Assembly: GCA_958298945.1 (NCBI GenBank)
Contig: OY282606.1
Coordinates: 45,707,920-45,771,919, forward strand
Direction: 5' to 3'
Source of the DNA: Atherix ibis
Lineage: Eukaryota > Arthropoda > Insecta > Diptera > Athericidae
Length of the DNA: 64,000 bases
The notes below the pieces were generated by a model. It was not told where the DNA came from. It worked only from the letters and a program-made list of their open reading frames with translations, and did no database searches. The position numbers and the translations under genes were made by a program. Positions 43,601-56,189 of the stretch are shown piece by piece. Position 1 is the first letter of the stretch. Each line of letters begins with the position of its first letter.

Positions 43601-45395
43601 CGTTAGTTTAAATGCTTCTTTTTAGTTTCTTTACTAATTTACATTTCCCCCAAAACCCTGAGAATTTTGATAATAAATTAAAAACATTTACTGAATTAAA
43701 ATCCAATTTTACTTCTTCAGAATTAACATATGTTATTAACAACTTTGGTTCACTTAAAGTACAATAAATGAATTTTAAATTGCATCAAAATGGTTTTATT
43801 TATTATTAGGATTTAAGAAGAAAAAAATAACAGTCAATTTTGTTAAATGATCGAAATTATTAAGTCCTATGTATGCGACAAAAGGCAAAAAATTTCTCGT
43901 AATTTAAAAGCTAATAAATTTTATATCAACAAAAATATCACATTCCCTATTGATATAGTAAAATATTAATAAAAATACGTAGAAAAAATAGGAAAATAAT
44001 CGTTTAAAATAAAATAAAAAATTGAGTCTAACGTTTCCCCAAGTAGTCGTGTGTGTATTTATCTGAGGTTCTCGGGGATGATGGACGTAGCATGTCTTAT
44101 GTAAACAGAAATCTAATAAACGTCTCATTTCCACTGTTAAATTCCACTTCTTATTAGGAAGTTAAGTCAACACGAAGCAACTTCATTGCGATTACTTCGA
44201 TGAGGATATGAAGTGGTACGACTGAGTATTCTTGTTGTTGGCCAACCACCCCTCAAAACAAATATGGACCATCCCTTAGGAGTTTGATGGCATACTTTCA
44301 CAAAACACACTTGCAACCATGAATCCTTGCGACTTGATGACAATTTTCTCATTTAAGTTCACCAAACCGAAAATACTTAACGCTCACCAAATACGGAGGA
44401 GTTCATCGCATCAATCACATTCCGTAATTGACAACCTTTGTAGTTGAATAGTTGATATGTCTGGTCGTCTTTCAGTCTGTCTGGTTGCCCTCTGACATAT
44501 TCTGACTTATTTGGTTGAACAGACGAATTCTTGGCACTATTTTGTTCCGCCTTTCATTTTCTCTGGTTTCCATTTCACACTTGCTTGAAAATTCCATACA
44601 CAAAAAAATGTATTCACCAAATTGGTATGTAAAATATTTCAGCAGATATCGTTTAGGGTTGAAGGTTGAGATACGAACCCATTAAACCTATAGATCTGAA
44701 TTACAATAAGAGCAGAAGGGGTAAGTTTTTACTCTTCCAATTGAGGATACTCAATTTTAATTATTGAAAAATAATTATTTTAAATATTTACAATAGCAAT
44801 AAAATAATTCATAAAAAATAATGTTAAAATAATATAACAAAAAAAAACAAAAGGAGGCCAAAAATTTTGAATTTTTGATAAATAAATAAGTAATTTTAAG
44901 GAAATGCTGATAAAATATATCAAAATAATTTAACTGATTTTTTTTCCACTCAAAAAATAAAAATAGAAATTATTGAATGTACATTTTTATACGAGAAATA
45001 CTAAATTAATTGTTATCGCATTCAAGGTCCCAATCGCAGCCCTTCTACTGTTGCATAGGTTAAAAAAAATTATATTAAATATTTTCATTAATTATTAATA
45101 TTTTTATTGTCGTATAAAAATTTTTTTTGCAAGAAAATGTATAAAATTATGACAGATCAGAGGTCGTAAAATGTAACGAATAATTTATGTTGTAGAACTG
45201 AAATTGTTTTTTTCTTATCTAAACAAACTTCATTTTCTATAAATTAATTAGAAGGAAATTACCAAAAATAATGGTGCCCAAGACGGGTCTGATTGGGTAG
45301 CCACATAAAAAAGTTTCTAACAGAAAAGTTGTCTTATTTTAAAACGCATAATTTTTAAAGGTAATTTAGTAAAATTATGTAGGGTGTGGTGGTGG
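43601..45395. other. no gene recognised
   Basis: AT-rich, with a GC-richer part at about 44030-44560 (a short minus-strand frame at 44167-44352 has no motif). Confidence 0.4.
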
Positions 45396-45399
45396 ACTA

Positions 45400-45720
45400 G
45401 CTATTAAAAGTGCCAAACTAAAATATTTTTTGTAACTACTCCATATAAGGTCTTTAATATTTACTGAGTCAAAATTTAAAAAATTAATACTTTGCTGTTT
45501 ACTAATTATTAATAAAGCATTTAAGGTCTCATAAATGGTAGGTCGAAAAAATATTCTGTAAGGTCTCAAAGTGGTTAATTTTATATAGAATTTTGATCAA
45601 ACTAAATATTTTGACGGTTTAGTAATATTGAATGAGTTTGAAGCTAAATAACAAAAGGTGCTAAATCGGATCTAAGGTCTCAAATTTTATTTTGCTTATA
45701 GAATTTTTATTGGACAAAAT
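45400..45720. repeat. degenerate repeat with AAGGTCTCAAA landmark
   Basis: AAGGTCT recurs near 45448, 45520, 45559 and 45672, in three cases as AAGGTCTCA, amid similar AT-rich sequence. Period is irregular and divergence high. It may belong with the other AGGTC-containing arrays. Confidence 0.4.
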
Positions 45721-46125
45721 AAAAAAATTTAATAAATAGAAGGTCAAACAACAAAAAGTGGAATGATGTGTTCAAAGAGGTGCCTCAAAATGTAAAGATC
45801 TTTTACGGCCATGCTAGATGCTCCTATTCAAAATTTTTACTTTTTAAGGTAAATTAAAAATAGTTAAAGTGTAACAAAAATATCCACAAAATTGGTGCGT
45901 TTATTGTTGTTAATCTTAAAACAGTTTAGAATAAAAGCGTCCACACCTACATACATGCTGTCAATTAAGTATCCGGAAACTGTTCATTTAAAAAGCCCGC
46001 TTAAATTATAGAATTTTTTTCTTGGTATGTTGGTAATAATGTATCTGATTGTCACGTTGAGTTTTGACATGATCTGTCAACTATATTGTGTAGAGCGATT
46101 GATTTTGTTAGTCGATACCAAGTGC
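45721..46125. other. no gene recognised
   Basis: AT-rich. It may contain the decayed left end of the mariner relic that follows. Confidence 0.4.
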
Positions 46126-46129
46126 GCTC

Positions 46130-46915
46130 TATGATTTTTAACATGGAAAAATAATTTAGAACAAAAAATTTGACAACAAAAATTCTTGCAGTCTGTCATT
46201 TTTAATATTGAAGAAGTCTTACAGTGAGTCAGCTATATCGTGTAGCAAAGCAAAGGAGTGGCACAAATTATTCAAAGATGGCCGAAAAGTGTTTGAAAAT
46301 TTCCCTTGCTGCGATCAATTTTCAACGTTTTCGAACAATGGTGTTAGGACATTATCATTCTAGCTTTAAAAAATTAGCCATTTATTTGAGGGTATGGACG
46401 CGTTATAGGATGGCTTGTTCCAAGAATCTGAATATTCAGTTAGCTGAAGGCAAGCATGGTTGAGCCAATTTTTACTCGTATTTTAATGGACCGCGTAATA
46501 AAGTGTAACAAAACGGTAGCTTATAAGATTTACATTCAAACCAGTTAATAAGCTTTGGAATGGCACACACTTTGGAATGTTCATTCGTATTTTCTTCTGG
46601 ATGGGCAAATCGTCAATAAATAATAGATTTCTGAGCATTATGAAGCGTCCGACACAGTAGCAATTGTACAAGAATTTTTAACGAAAAACTCGACTAATGG
46701 TATCGATCAAGTGCTGTATTTAGTAGGTATGGCTCCATGCGACCTCTTTCTGTTCCCCAAGCTGAAATTACCTCTTTGTGGAACAATTTCTGAGTTCATC
46801 GTAGCCGCAAAATAGAGCTTGCAGCCGGAGTTGAAGGCGGTACCAACAAGTGCTTATAAAAAGTATTTCGAATAGTATGTCTATTTTTAAAAGTGCTTCA
46901 AATAGAGCCAATTTT
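46130..46915 (+). pseudogene. mariner transposase relic, strongly decayed
   Basis: The N-terminal DNA-binding part is visible as KEWHKLFKDGRKVFENFP, corresponding to EWFKRF-EGRE-L-D. The end is visible as VAIVQEFLTKNS, then GMAPCDLFLFPKLKLPLCG, with the third catalytic D, then LKAVPTSAYKKYFE. Between them the frame is lost to many changes, and the first two acids are not legible. It is the same general type as the C-terminal relic at 5.1 kb, different from families A and C. Confidence 0.7.
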
Positions 46916-49440
46916 TAAAAGTATAGGTTCTATAATATATGTTTGATTGCACCTTCAAAAAATTTAATTGTGATATTAAAAATTCGATAACTGGTCGATG
47001 GGGTATAGTGAAAAAATGTAAAAATCGAATTGGAAACTACAAACTTCGTTATCCGGAAAATCATATTACTATCCGGAAAGTCATAATTGAATATTGTTTC
47101 CTTGCAATAGAGGAAAATCAAAACTATCAACATCCAAGAATCAGGAGATTTCGCTCTTTTTATGCCTCTACTACGATTAGATGGACTCCCGCATTGACAT
47201 GGTAGCAAATAAAATTCCAACTACTTACTTATCCGTCGATTGAGGATATGGCAATTGTCATTTCCATGGGGAGAAATTTCATGGCGATATTACGAGGTGA
47301 TAAATAGATATTTTTAATTTCCTGATTTCACTTATCGTCGTTCAGTCAGTCAACAATAAATATAATGAACTATAATGAACACAGCCAGGGATGAGGGCGA
47401 TATCACCCCCGAAACAACACCTCACAGATGAGTGTCTCTATAGCAATACAAATGGACGGAAAATGCAGATTCATTGAAATCGACCGTGCACCCTTCTGTG
47501 CAAAATACCCTCTCGCCTAAGCGATAAACTCTTCGATAAAAATTAGTTCGTCACAAGTCATACCCCAAATATGTGAAAGCAGGTTTTCAGGTTTTCATGG
47601 TATGTTATTTGAGGGTGAACACGACCGACTATCTATTATGAAGCGAACGTGTATGCAAACGCACAGGCGCAACCCCGTGCCATGTAAAAACCGTCTCTTC
47701 GTGTCGGAAGATTCGCCACAAACCTATCTTTTGTCATACATTCCAGAAGACCGAATAGAATTCATGAGTTCTGGCTGTGTTAGAAAGGGGTGGATAAATA
47801 AAAGGTAATAGTTCCTGGCTACCGGCGACGATACAAAATTCACATAACAACCACCTACTTACTATCCGCACTATTTCTAGGTCGTACTCGAAAAATTACC
47901 CTCGATGGGCGAAAAGGGGAAATCCTCACCGATTCTACCAGAAAAAGAAAAACACATTTAGTGGTGGCATTGGTTGTTGGTTCTCTTACAGCCCACACCC
48001 CAGCTACGATTGGGGTGAGAAGCGTATATCGTATATCTGGTCTGGCATGGTTATGAGTTAATTTAATGGAAGCAAATTGCTCAACAATATGCGGAGCATT
48101 AAAACAAGCAGCTAGGACGTCACAAAATCCTCCCCCGTTTACGTTGTAGTTATTATTGTACAAGATTATACGATATTTACGAATAAATAGGATTAAATAT
48201 AATTTTCAGTTTCAGTTCGGTGTACTTGGTATGGTAGAATTTTCGTTAATACTAGATAAGCGCTACTGACACGCTCGGATTATACGGTGGTGTTCATGTC
48301 ATTTCTATTTGCTAGCATTTCGCAATTCACCCACACCCTCCTCTGCTAACAGAACATTGATGAGAAGTAAAAATAAACTAGAAAATCTCAACAAATCGTA
48401 CACAAAGTCAATTTAATCGCACTTTTTTTCTTCTGGTATGGTTTTTATTCCTACTCTCCTCTAGGTTTTCTGGTTTTCTTGTATCTTTTTCGTTTGTATA
48501 TTTTTAGTTCACTGATCCCTAATACGAATTATGTGTAAATAAAAAACATTGACTTATTTGTCGGTTGTTTCTATAAAGATAAAAAAATGACTTACACTTC
48601 ATCGCTCATATTTACTTCTACTCCCAGTCGTACAGCAACGTGCACTGATAACAAGAAGCTAGCCAACAAAATCACTTCCTTATCAATATTAAGGATCTTA
48701 CCTATAATTTGCTCAATTGTTTGTTATTCTTCTTTTGACTCTCTAATATCTATAAATATTATTGTCCAAATTTAGATCAATTTATAAGTAAAAACATAAA
48801 AAAAAACTTCCTATGCCTTCCTCTATATTCTCAATCTGTATAAAAGAACATTATTGATTAATTAAATTAGAGGAAAAAGAAGAAAAAAATCAGAGCAACA
48901 GAGAAATGTGATTAGTTTTTCTTCTCTACGAAAAATAAAATCATTTTTGTGATATCCTTTATCGACAGACCATAGAAGAAAATTCCTAAAAGACATCGAT
49001 ATTTTTACGTCGATATTTTCATGAGTTATTTTTCATTATACAAAATTTTATTTTGCATTTTTTTTATGATTACTAAGAAAAATATCTTCAATTTTATTAA
49101 TAAACAAATGCATCTACCTACTAAAAGATGGTGCTATCTTTTCAGTTATTTCATCGTTATACATAAAGGAAAATTTTTAGTTCTCTCCCTTTTCATAGTG
49201 TATGTTACGTAAAAAAAAATATTTTCTCTTTAACTTTTAATTTTAACTTGCAATATTTTGACGCTAAAAATTCAAAAATAATAATAAAAATGTGGTAAGT
49301 TTTATACTCGTATTTTGAAAACTTTCATGAGAAGCAAAATAGTTCCGTTATTTAACGTAGTACCATAACTATCGTAAGACTTAATCTCATGGATCGCCTA
49401 TGATCGTAGGGTTTGAGATGCGCTCAATCATCGCATAAAA
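46916..49440. other. no gene recognised; one unexplained minus-strand frame
   Basis: A GC-richer part lies at about 47320-48370. The minus strand has a 102-codon frame at 47855-48163 that I do not recognise; it starts MYNNNYNVNGGGF and has no domain I can name. The other frames (46930-47220, 47602-47808) are also unassigned. Confidence 0.35.
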
Positions 49441-49446
49441 GACGTA

Positions 49447-50356
49447 TGGGGTGTGTTCAAAAATTATCGCGAATTTTGTGTTTTTTCAAAAATTATTTAT
49501 TTATTCATGAATATCTATTTTACCCCCTCCAAAGTAATCCACACCAGATATTATACACTTGTACCAACGTTTGAAAAAATCCTCGAAGCACTTCAAAAAA
49601 TCATTTTTTGTGATCTTGTTCAGCTCCTCCTTCGATGCCGTCTTTATCTCCTCAATCGTAGCCTTTTCATGAGGCTCTTCACTTTCGGAAACAAGAAAAA
49701 GTAACAGGGGGCCAGATCTGGGGAATACGGTGGCTGCGGCATTATTAGTGTGTTGTTTTTGGTAAAAAATTCGCGCACAATCAACGATGCGGGAGCAGGG
49801 GCGTTATCATGGTGCAAAAGCCAATTTTTGTTCTTCCACAAATCCGTGCGTTTCTGGCGGATTGCTTCAAGCAATTAGCGCAAAACTTGCACATAATATT
49901 CCTTATTGACCGTTCTACCCTGTGGCAAGAACTCATGATGCACCATACCCCTGCAATCGAAGAAAACTGTCGCTCACACGTACCGGCACGCTTTTCGTTA
50001 TTCACATCTTCTCGGCCCTCTGAGAATATTTTGTACCACCGATAAACGTTGCTTTGGTCCAAGGTAACTTCACCATATGCCACAGTTAACATTCGGAATG
50101 TGTCCGCGCAATTAACTTTGTTTTTCATACAAAATTTGATACAGATTCTTTGATCCATTTTTTGGAATGGGCAAAAATCGGAGACGAGCCAAAACACATG
50201 CAAGCAAAGCAGCTGTTAAAAATTAACTGAATATTCAAAATGGCCGAACTTGTCGACATAAGTGAGAGACATAAGTACCAACAGAACGCCACAAAAAATC
50301 GAATATACGTAACCCGCGGAAATTCAAAATTCGCGATACTTTGTGAACAGACCTCG
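49447..50356 (-). mobile_element. mariner family B, internally deleted copy 1
   Basis: About 910 bp, flanked by TA (49445-49446 and 50357-50358). The right (5') end, read inward, is CGAGGTCTGTTCACAAAGTA. The left (3') end has drifted to TGGGGTGTGTTCAAAAATTA. The transposase frame runs on the minus strand, with one large internal deletion identical in position to that at 61746-62656. The lengths of the two copies match within a base or two. Confidence 0.9.
49501..50158 (-). pseudogene. mariner family B transposase, internally deleted
   Basis: The ATG at 50158 begins MDQRICIKFCMKN, then CADTFRMLTVAYGE, NVYRWYKIFSEGREDVNNEK (the helix-turn-helix region, residues ~1-58). At about residue 61 the sequence jumps to TVFFD, then PQGRTVNKEYY, LEAIRQKRTDLWKN, LLHHDNAPAPASLIVREFFT and PPYSPDLAPCYFFLFPK, ending at GGGKIDIHE. 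The first catalytic block and surrounding ~400 bp are deleted. The third catalytic D is changed to Y (APCY). A ~10-bp loss after FPKVKS shifts the C-terminus. It keeps the DNA-binding part but cannot cut. Confidence 0.9.
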
Positions 50357-50599
50357 TACTTGTAGTGGATTTTGACAGCTCAGGAGACTGGATCCAAATG
50401 ATTGCATCCAGCTCGCTCAATCCTACTTTCGATATTCCAACACAACTGTGATTTTTTCCTTGGACTTCCTTACGCAATGGATTTCCTCTTTTGTCTTTCA
50501 TACACTTGAAGCACTTTCGGTTGCCTCTATTAACCTCCATTCGGACTCCTTCCATACAAGTATACAATGGCTCAAACTGTAGATCACTCCTCTCGTTTT
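50357..50599. other. no gene recognised
   Basis: The minus-strand frame reading RMEVNRGNRKCFKCMKD (about 50400-50550) is unassigned. It lies downstream of a LINE relic and may be part of it. Confidence 0.3.
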
Positions 50600-50870
50600 C
50601 AACTTAAACTTTTGTACTTTTACCTTGTGCTAGCAATCACTTATCAGTTACAAGGTAGGTACCCTTATTGTTAGTAGCAAAGCCTACCTGAATCTCTACT
50701 ATCATCAGCAATTATAGCACCCAGGATACCTGGTATCTATCACCTTCACTCCTAAAACCATACCCGGGATAAAGCTATTAAATTACAGCCACTACGTTTC
50801 AGCCACAGCCACCTCATCTCTCTGTCGGCAGTCTGACCTAGTCTCAAATTGAAAGGGAGAGACGTGCCGA
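50600..50870 (-). repeat. dispersed repeat X, R1-like copy
   Basis: Matches 10.24-10.40 kb at AGCACCC-GGATA-CTGGT, TCCTAAAAC, CCGGGATA and CAGCCAC-ACGTTTCAGCC. Minus-strand translation shows PGMVLGVKV and YPGCYNC, echoing MAGAVLGLEV and YPGCYHC at 10.2-10.35 kb. Judged R1-like by its association with R1-type motifs at 9.8 and 21.4 kb. Confidence 0.55.
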
Positions 50871-50939
50871 GGCTCTTTGTACTGGACACAATTTTTATAT
50901 TCACCATCAGGCTTTGTTTACTTTAGAATTTTTGAAGCA

Positions 50940-52570
50940 ATCATTTCCTAATTGGAAGCCTCTCTGGCATCAGCCAATAATTGTTTGGACGAATCTGTCT
51001 ATCCTGCCTAGTTAGATAGCGGAGACTATAATTTTACACTCTGTGATATCTGTTTTTTTGAGCATGGGATAGAAATTGTCAAGGTGGCAGCAGCCCGGCA
51101 TAAATTCGCTGCCGTATACTTAGACCCGTTTTGTGCAGTGTATCGCCTCCATACTTAATCAGTTCACTGGTGATCCTTTCGACATACGGCGACCTGTGTT
51201 TCTTTCGTCGATGGATGTCGGCATTTATTGTTTCCGCAATTCTTGGTTGCGGCGACCTGCCTTTTCAGTTAGTGAGTACTTTAACTGGTTAGGTTTTAGA
51301 AGTTTTCAAAATGTTCTACCGATTATCGCCTTAATATATGGATTTAGTCGGAAATTTCGGTCTTTGCTGCGGCATAATGAACATCGTGGTGTATATCGTC
51401 TCATCCTGCTTACAGCTAGATAAAATGTTTTCAACTTCATGGACTAGTTCGTCTGAAAATGTAGCATAGCTCAGTATGCATACCTCTATTGTTCTATTAC
51501 TTGATTGCAATCATCATCAAACTAGCCTTCCCGATTCTCTTTGCGGCTGGGGACTAGTACTTTTCCAACCGTTACAATGATAGTGCCATTTAGGTCTTTC
51601 CGGGTCACTTCAATATTTACTTTTTCTGCAGACCATACATCTTTGTTAATATTTTTATTGCTGCACTTAGTTAAAGTTCGTATATTATACGAACACGTCT
51701 AGCAGAGCACTATATTCATCGGCGAATATGGTATTTGGGCTCGGATCACAGCACCAACAAGGTAGAGTGCTCCAAGCCAATATTGGAGCGTCTGAATATT
51801 TTAACATTTCTTTTGTTTTAGATATACCGGCTGTCAATCAACACGTGAACAATTTGCTTGATAGTGGCCCCGTCCGGAAACATCTAGGTGGTCTAATGGA
51901 TATCTTATCGTGCAAACTAGGTATTTTCCAGGACGTTCATTTTCCGGTGGCTGGACAGTTTGCAAGACGTTATTAGTGATATTTTCAGGCACGCTTTAGA
52001 TACAGAAGTATTGCCTTAAAACGGACTACCTCCCTATCCTGATGTTAAAGTCCTTAAGAGTGATTTTATGATTTTTGTGTCATACTGGATGGTTTGCAAT
52101 ACGTTATCAGTGATATTCTCAGGCAAGGTTTAGAATTAACGTCCTCAAGCATGCTTTTATATCATACTTGGGACAGGTGTCGAAGACTCGTTCTACCTGT
52201 TCGAAAATTGTGTCCTTTTCAAAATCGGCAAACTCCTCCATAGGGATATGACATTATATGAGGCTGATGTTTCCGAATTTACCTCGCTCTCACTTAACGC
52301 CTCAAATTCGATAACAACAACCTTCATCTTCTGGCTGACTAAGAAGTCTGTTTGGGGTGCGAGGTATTAAGAATGGTAACTGTAATATATATAATAGTTG
52401 TTATATTCCAAAATACCAGTCCTTATCCACCGTATTTCTTGTAGTAATGTTAGTTGAAGAAAGACGGTGGACTACTTTGACAGGGTATCGGATAATTACT
52501 GTACAGCTCCAGAACTATATAGGCAGCCTACATTCCATGAGAAATGTTGGGTCAGTTGTTTCGTTATTTC
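50940..52570 (-). pseudogene. LINE endonuclease-reverse transcriptase relic
   Basis: From the right on the minus strand: KFGNISLI, one stop, CHIPMEEFADFEKD and EQVERVFDTCPKYDIK (52280 to about 52170). This corresponds to the N-ISLIN-HAPTEEKD, FYEQLE and PK-DIK blocks of LINE endonucleases. Much farther left comes DELVHEVENILSSC (about 51450), then ERITSELIKYGGDTLHK (about 51180-51130), the KAP-DGI-AELIK-GG start of the reverse transcriptase. Then FYPMLKKTDITECK (about 51070) follows, the CP--KKGD--EC-NYRGISLL block. The rest of the RT is not legible. The middle is diverged and partly duplicated (the CAAGACGTTATTAGTGATAT block near 51965 repeats near 52095). Confidence 0.68.
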
Positions 52571-54285
52571 TGTTTTTTAAATGGAATATTTTTATAGGAT
52601 GGGGGCATCAACCTAAAGCCTAACCTGCCTAGATGACAGTATTTCCAAAATTTCTACTGGTAGCCTTTAGGCTTTCGGGAACATTCGTTAATCAACTACA
52701 GTCTACTCTATAATAGTCATCATATCTCAAAGTTTTTCTTCTCATCTTACACCTGGGATTGGGAACGTCCCTTGAAAAGTTTGATGTAAATTAACTATAT
52801 TTCTAACTAATTCAAAAATAATTTTAGGTTGCTGACCTAAAATAACATTTATGCAATTATTATTTAAAAAAATCTTACCTCAAAAATTGTAAAACCCTTA
52901 TAACGAAACTATTACAATTGCAATTAATAAACGAATACTTTCTTCTCAATAATAAATCAATCAAACAACTTCAAAAATATTCAACAAAATGTAAAATAAA
53001 ATTTATTCATTAATCATTTTCATTAAATAGTTTTTAATTGTCATTAATAATTTATGCAAAACAAAAAAAAAGCTAATACTAACTTGGTAGATATTTGATC
53101 AAAAATAATTATAAAAAATAAAATTTGATTGGATTTAAATGAATTAAAATTAATTAAATCCGGCTAAAAATATCTAACGTTCGTACGGACAAAAATATTT
53201 CCTCCTTTCATTATCTAAAATAAACACTGCATCCACAATAAAACATATGTGCATTTAGATGAGTCGAAATAAAATTAATTTTTACTACTTTTAGTTGGGA
53301 TTTAACAAACGCAAAAACGTTGAATCCCTTTTATGCTAAAAATTAAAAAAAAACCATTTTAGACATACGAAAATGATCTTTAAAATTTTACGTACAAACT
53401 GAATTAAGGGCAAAATTCGCCATTAAAAAAAAATTTCACAAATGAAAACAGTCCACGGATTAGAAAATGTAGATGCCGTCCAAGTATAAGTAAGCACTTT
53501 TACAGTTTTAGGGCTTATCACAAAATTTTAATCAGACTTGAAGAAGATAAATCTCTTCCAAATGGTAAATTCGCGAAAAGGAAATTAAAGGGATAAAAGG
53601 GTTAGTGTTCGTTTTCCTGTACCCCACTTAATGAAGTTTTCACGTTTGCGTATTGGACTTTTATGTTTAGTCAATGGGCTGGTGGAGTTTTATGGGTATG
53701 GCATTGTTCCAACAAGAATACGAATAAAACCCAATTTGCTGCTCGTAGTATTAATACCAATACATATTCATTGTTTGAACTGTAAAGGCGTATAGTTTTA
53801 AATGTAGATCGATGGACAGTTCTAATATTTGATTTAGGATGAAGAAATAATAGAAAAAATAATTCCAAAAAAAATTCATATAAAAACTATAACCGAAAAA
53901 GTGCATCGTAAATTTTCTTATAAATTATACAATATGACATTTACCGAAATGAAATTTATTATCAGATTAATTGTGGTCCTTCTCTTTATGTTGGAAAATA
54001 TTTAGCCATAAATTAAAATATTATTTTTCAATTTCTTATTAAAAGTAATTCTAAAGAAAATATTTTCAAGAATTTTTTTATTTACAAAATGTATGGGATG
54101 ACAGTTAAATGAACTTTGTTAAGTGACTCAAAAAAAGTTCCAATGAGAGTAGACAAATTTCTTTTTGGAAAAAAAATTAATTTCTTTTATCAAATAATAA
54201 TAATTACTTTTATATAAAATTTTTTTGAACAACTTACGTAATAAAAGTGAGTTAGTTTATTTCTATCTTATCTAAAGACGAAGCA
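52571..54285. other. AT-rich DNA, no gene recognised
   Basis: Only short chance-like frames. The far left edge may hold the decayed N-terminus of the neighbouring LINE. Confidence 0.45.
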
Positions 54286-54289
54286 TTTT

Positions 54290-54800
54290 ACGACCCTTAA
54301 TCTAAGATATATCACAAATTTTCCATAAGGCCTAGAATGCTATAAAATCACATCCGCCATATTCCCACCAATTATTAAAAAGAAAAATAAGGACTATTTT
54401 AATAGAAAGTCCAAAAGTAACAAAAAGGATTCAGCATATTATAACCCCTAATTTGAGATGTATAAGGGTGGTTTTAATAAACAGATTTTGTTTGTCACTT
54501 GTCACAAAGTTATCATAGGACCTAGAATGCGGCAAAGTAACTTTTGCTAGTTTCTTGCAAATAAAAAAAATCGAGAAATATTTTAATAAGAAATCAAAAA
54601 TTTACCGAAACAGTCTAAGCCTGCTGTAATTTCTAAAGAAGATGTCTAAAAGAGGTCCTAAAGAATAGACTATGTTTGCAGTCTATCAAAAATAAATATT
54701 GGGCCTAAAATGCTTCATGTTCCTACAAATAATTCAAAATATATAAAAAATTAATATTTCAAAAAGAAATGAAAAAGTTATCAAAGGGTCTTTAAGCGTT
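54290..54800. repeat. degenerate tandem array, about 185-bp period
   Basis: The landmark GGCCTAGAATGC or variants recurs near 54329, 54519 and 54701, each followed within a short distance by similar AT-rich sequence. Three diverged units are visible, and a weaker fourth is possible near 54860. Confidence 0.5.
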
Positions 54801-56185
54801 CTTCGATTTATACTGACCTTTAAATGGAGATATCGCAAGAAAACCTTTATTAAAAATAGGCAAACAATTTACGAGTATTAAGATCTCTAACTAGAGATAT
54901 TTATACAGGAGTTTGAATCGTATTATTTTTGGAATATTTTATAGACTCTTTTTTTAGGTTTTAATTTTAAATAATTATATTAATTCATAATATAGTATCT
55001 CATTTTTAAATAACGTCATTTTGGCTATTATATACGACCAACTGTAGTTAAATATAGTACTTAGAAGGCTGTAAATTTTATTAAATAATTCTTGAAACCA
55101 ATTTCATTTAGAAAAAATCTAAACTAATCGCTCAGAGTTCAAAAATACACAGTAACCATTTTGTCTTATTTTGAGGCTTTCATGCACTTATTAGATGCTG
55201 CATTTTGAAATATTAAATCTTGTATTGATCAAGTAACTTTCAGATTTAACAATTAATAAAAATTATTTCTACCATTAACTGAGTATTTTTTTTTATAAAA
55301 TATGTGATACTGAAGTGTCTGTACTTAATAATTAATAGTCCTTGATTTGGTACTATCTGAATGACGCATAGTTGTTAGTACAATTACTTATAATTTTAAT
55401 ATGAGAATTGAGTAAACTTACATAACTACTGCACTCCAGTGAAAGTTTGGTTATTGAGCCCCACGATATTTTCTACCTGTTGCAACAGGAAACTAATAGG
55501 AAATTGTTATGTTCCGGCGTATCGAAAAAGAAAGAAATGAAGAAATCTTTTTTCTCGGTGGGTGATAGTATAAAAAAATTTGATTGCGGATGTGAAGTCC
55601 TTGAAAAATTAGTCAGTATAAAAATCAGACTATATGAAAAACAATATAGTAGCAGAGTATGCTTGTATGTTAGCTTTGCTTGACTCAATGGAAGGGGGAG
55701 ATATTCTTAACTAGCCAATATCGCCTTCGCACCCAAACACAGTTTGGGTTTGGAGACACCAAAGGTCTGAATTTCTGCAGGGCAAAGAAAAAGTAAAGTA
55801 AAGCAAAACGAGGGTGTAAAAATTGCAAAAAATATAAAGTCTAAAGTTTGTTTAATAATAATAATAATATAACGAAGGTAGCAAGATTCGCATAGTCTTA
55901 AAAATACTTTGACCACGACGTCTTCTCTGGCGAATAACCCTAACTCAAATCATAGTAATATTTAGGAATTTAGCGAATCTTAGTATCATATTGGCTGGTA
56001 GCCGGGAAATCTCGTAGGGATCGGGAAGTCCTAAACCATCTACAATCGCAGAGTAGATCGTTTCTGTCGTTTTTCATCCTCTTCAGAAAAAAACGACAGA
56101 TTATCGTGTCAGATTTGTTCATCTTATTAAAATGATATTTTAAAAAACATTGGCCAGTGGGTAGCATTAGGTCTGGTTGGTTGAG
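54801..56185. other. no gene recognised
   Basis: AT-rich to about 55.7 kb, then moderate GC. Frames near 55447-55688 on both strands and 55707-56167 (minus) have no motif. Confidence 0.4.
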
Positions 56186-56189
56186 TTTT

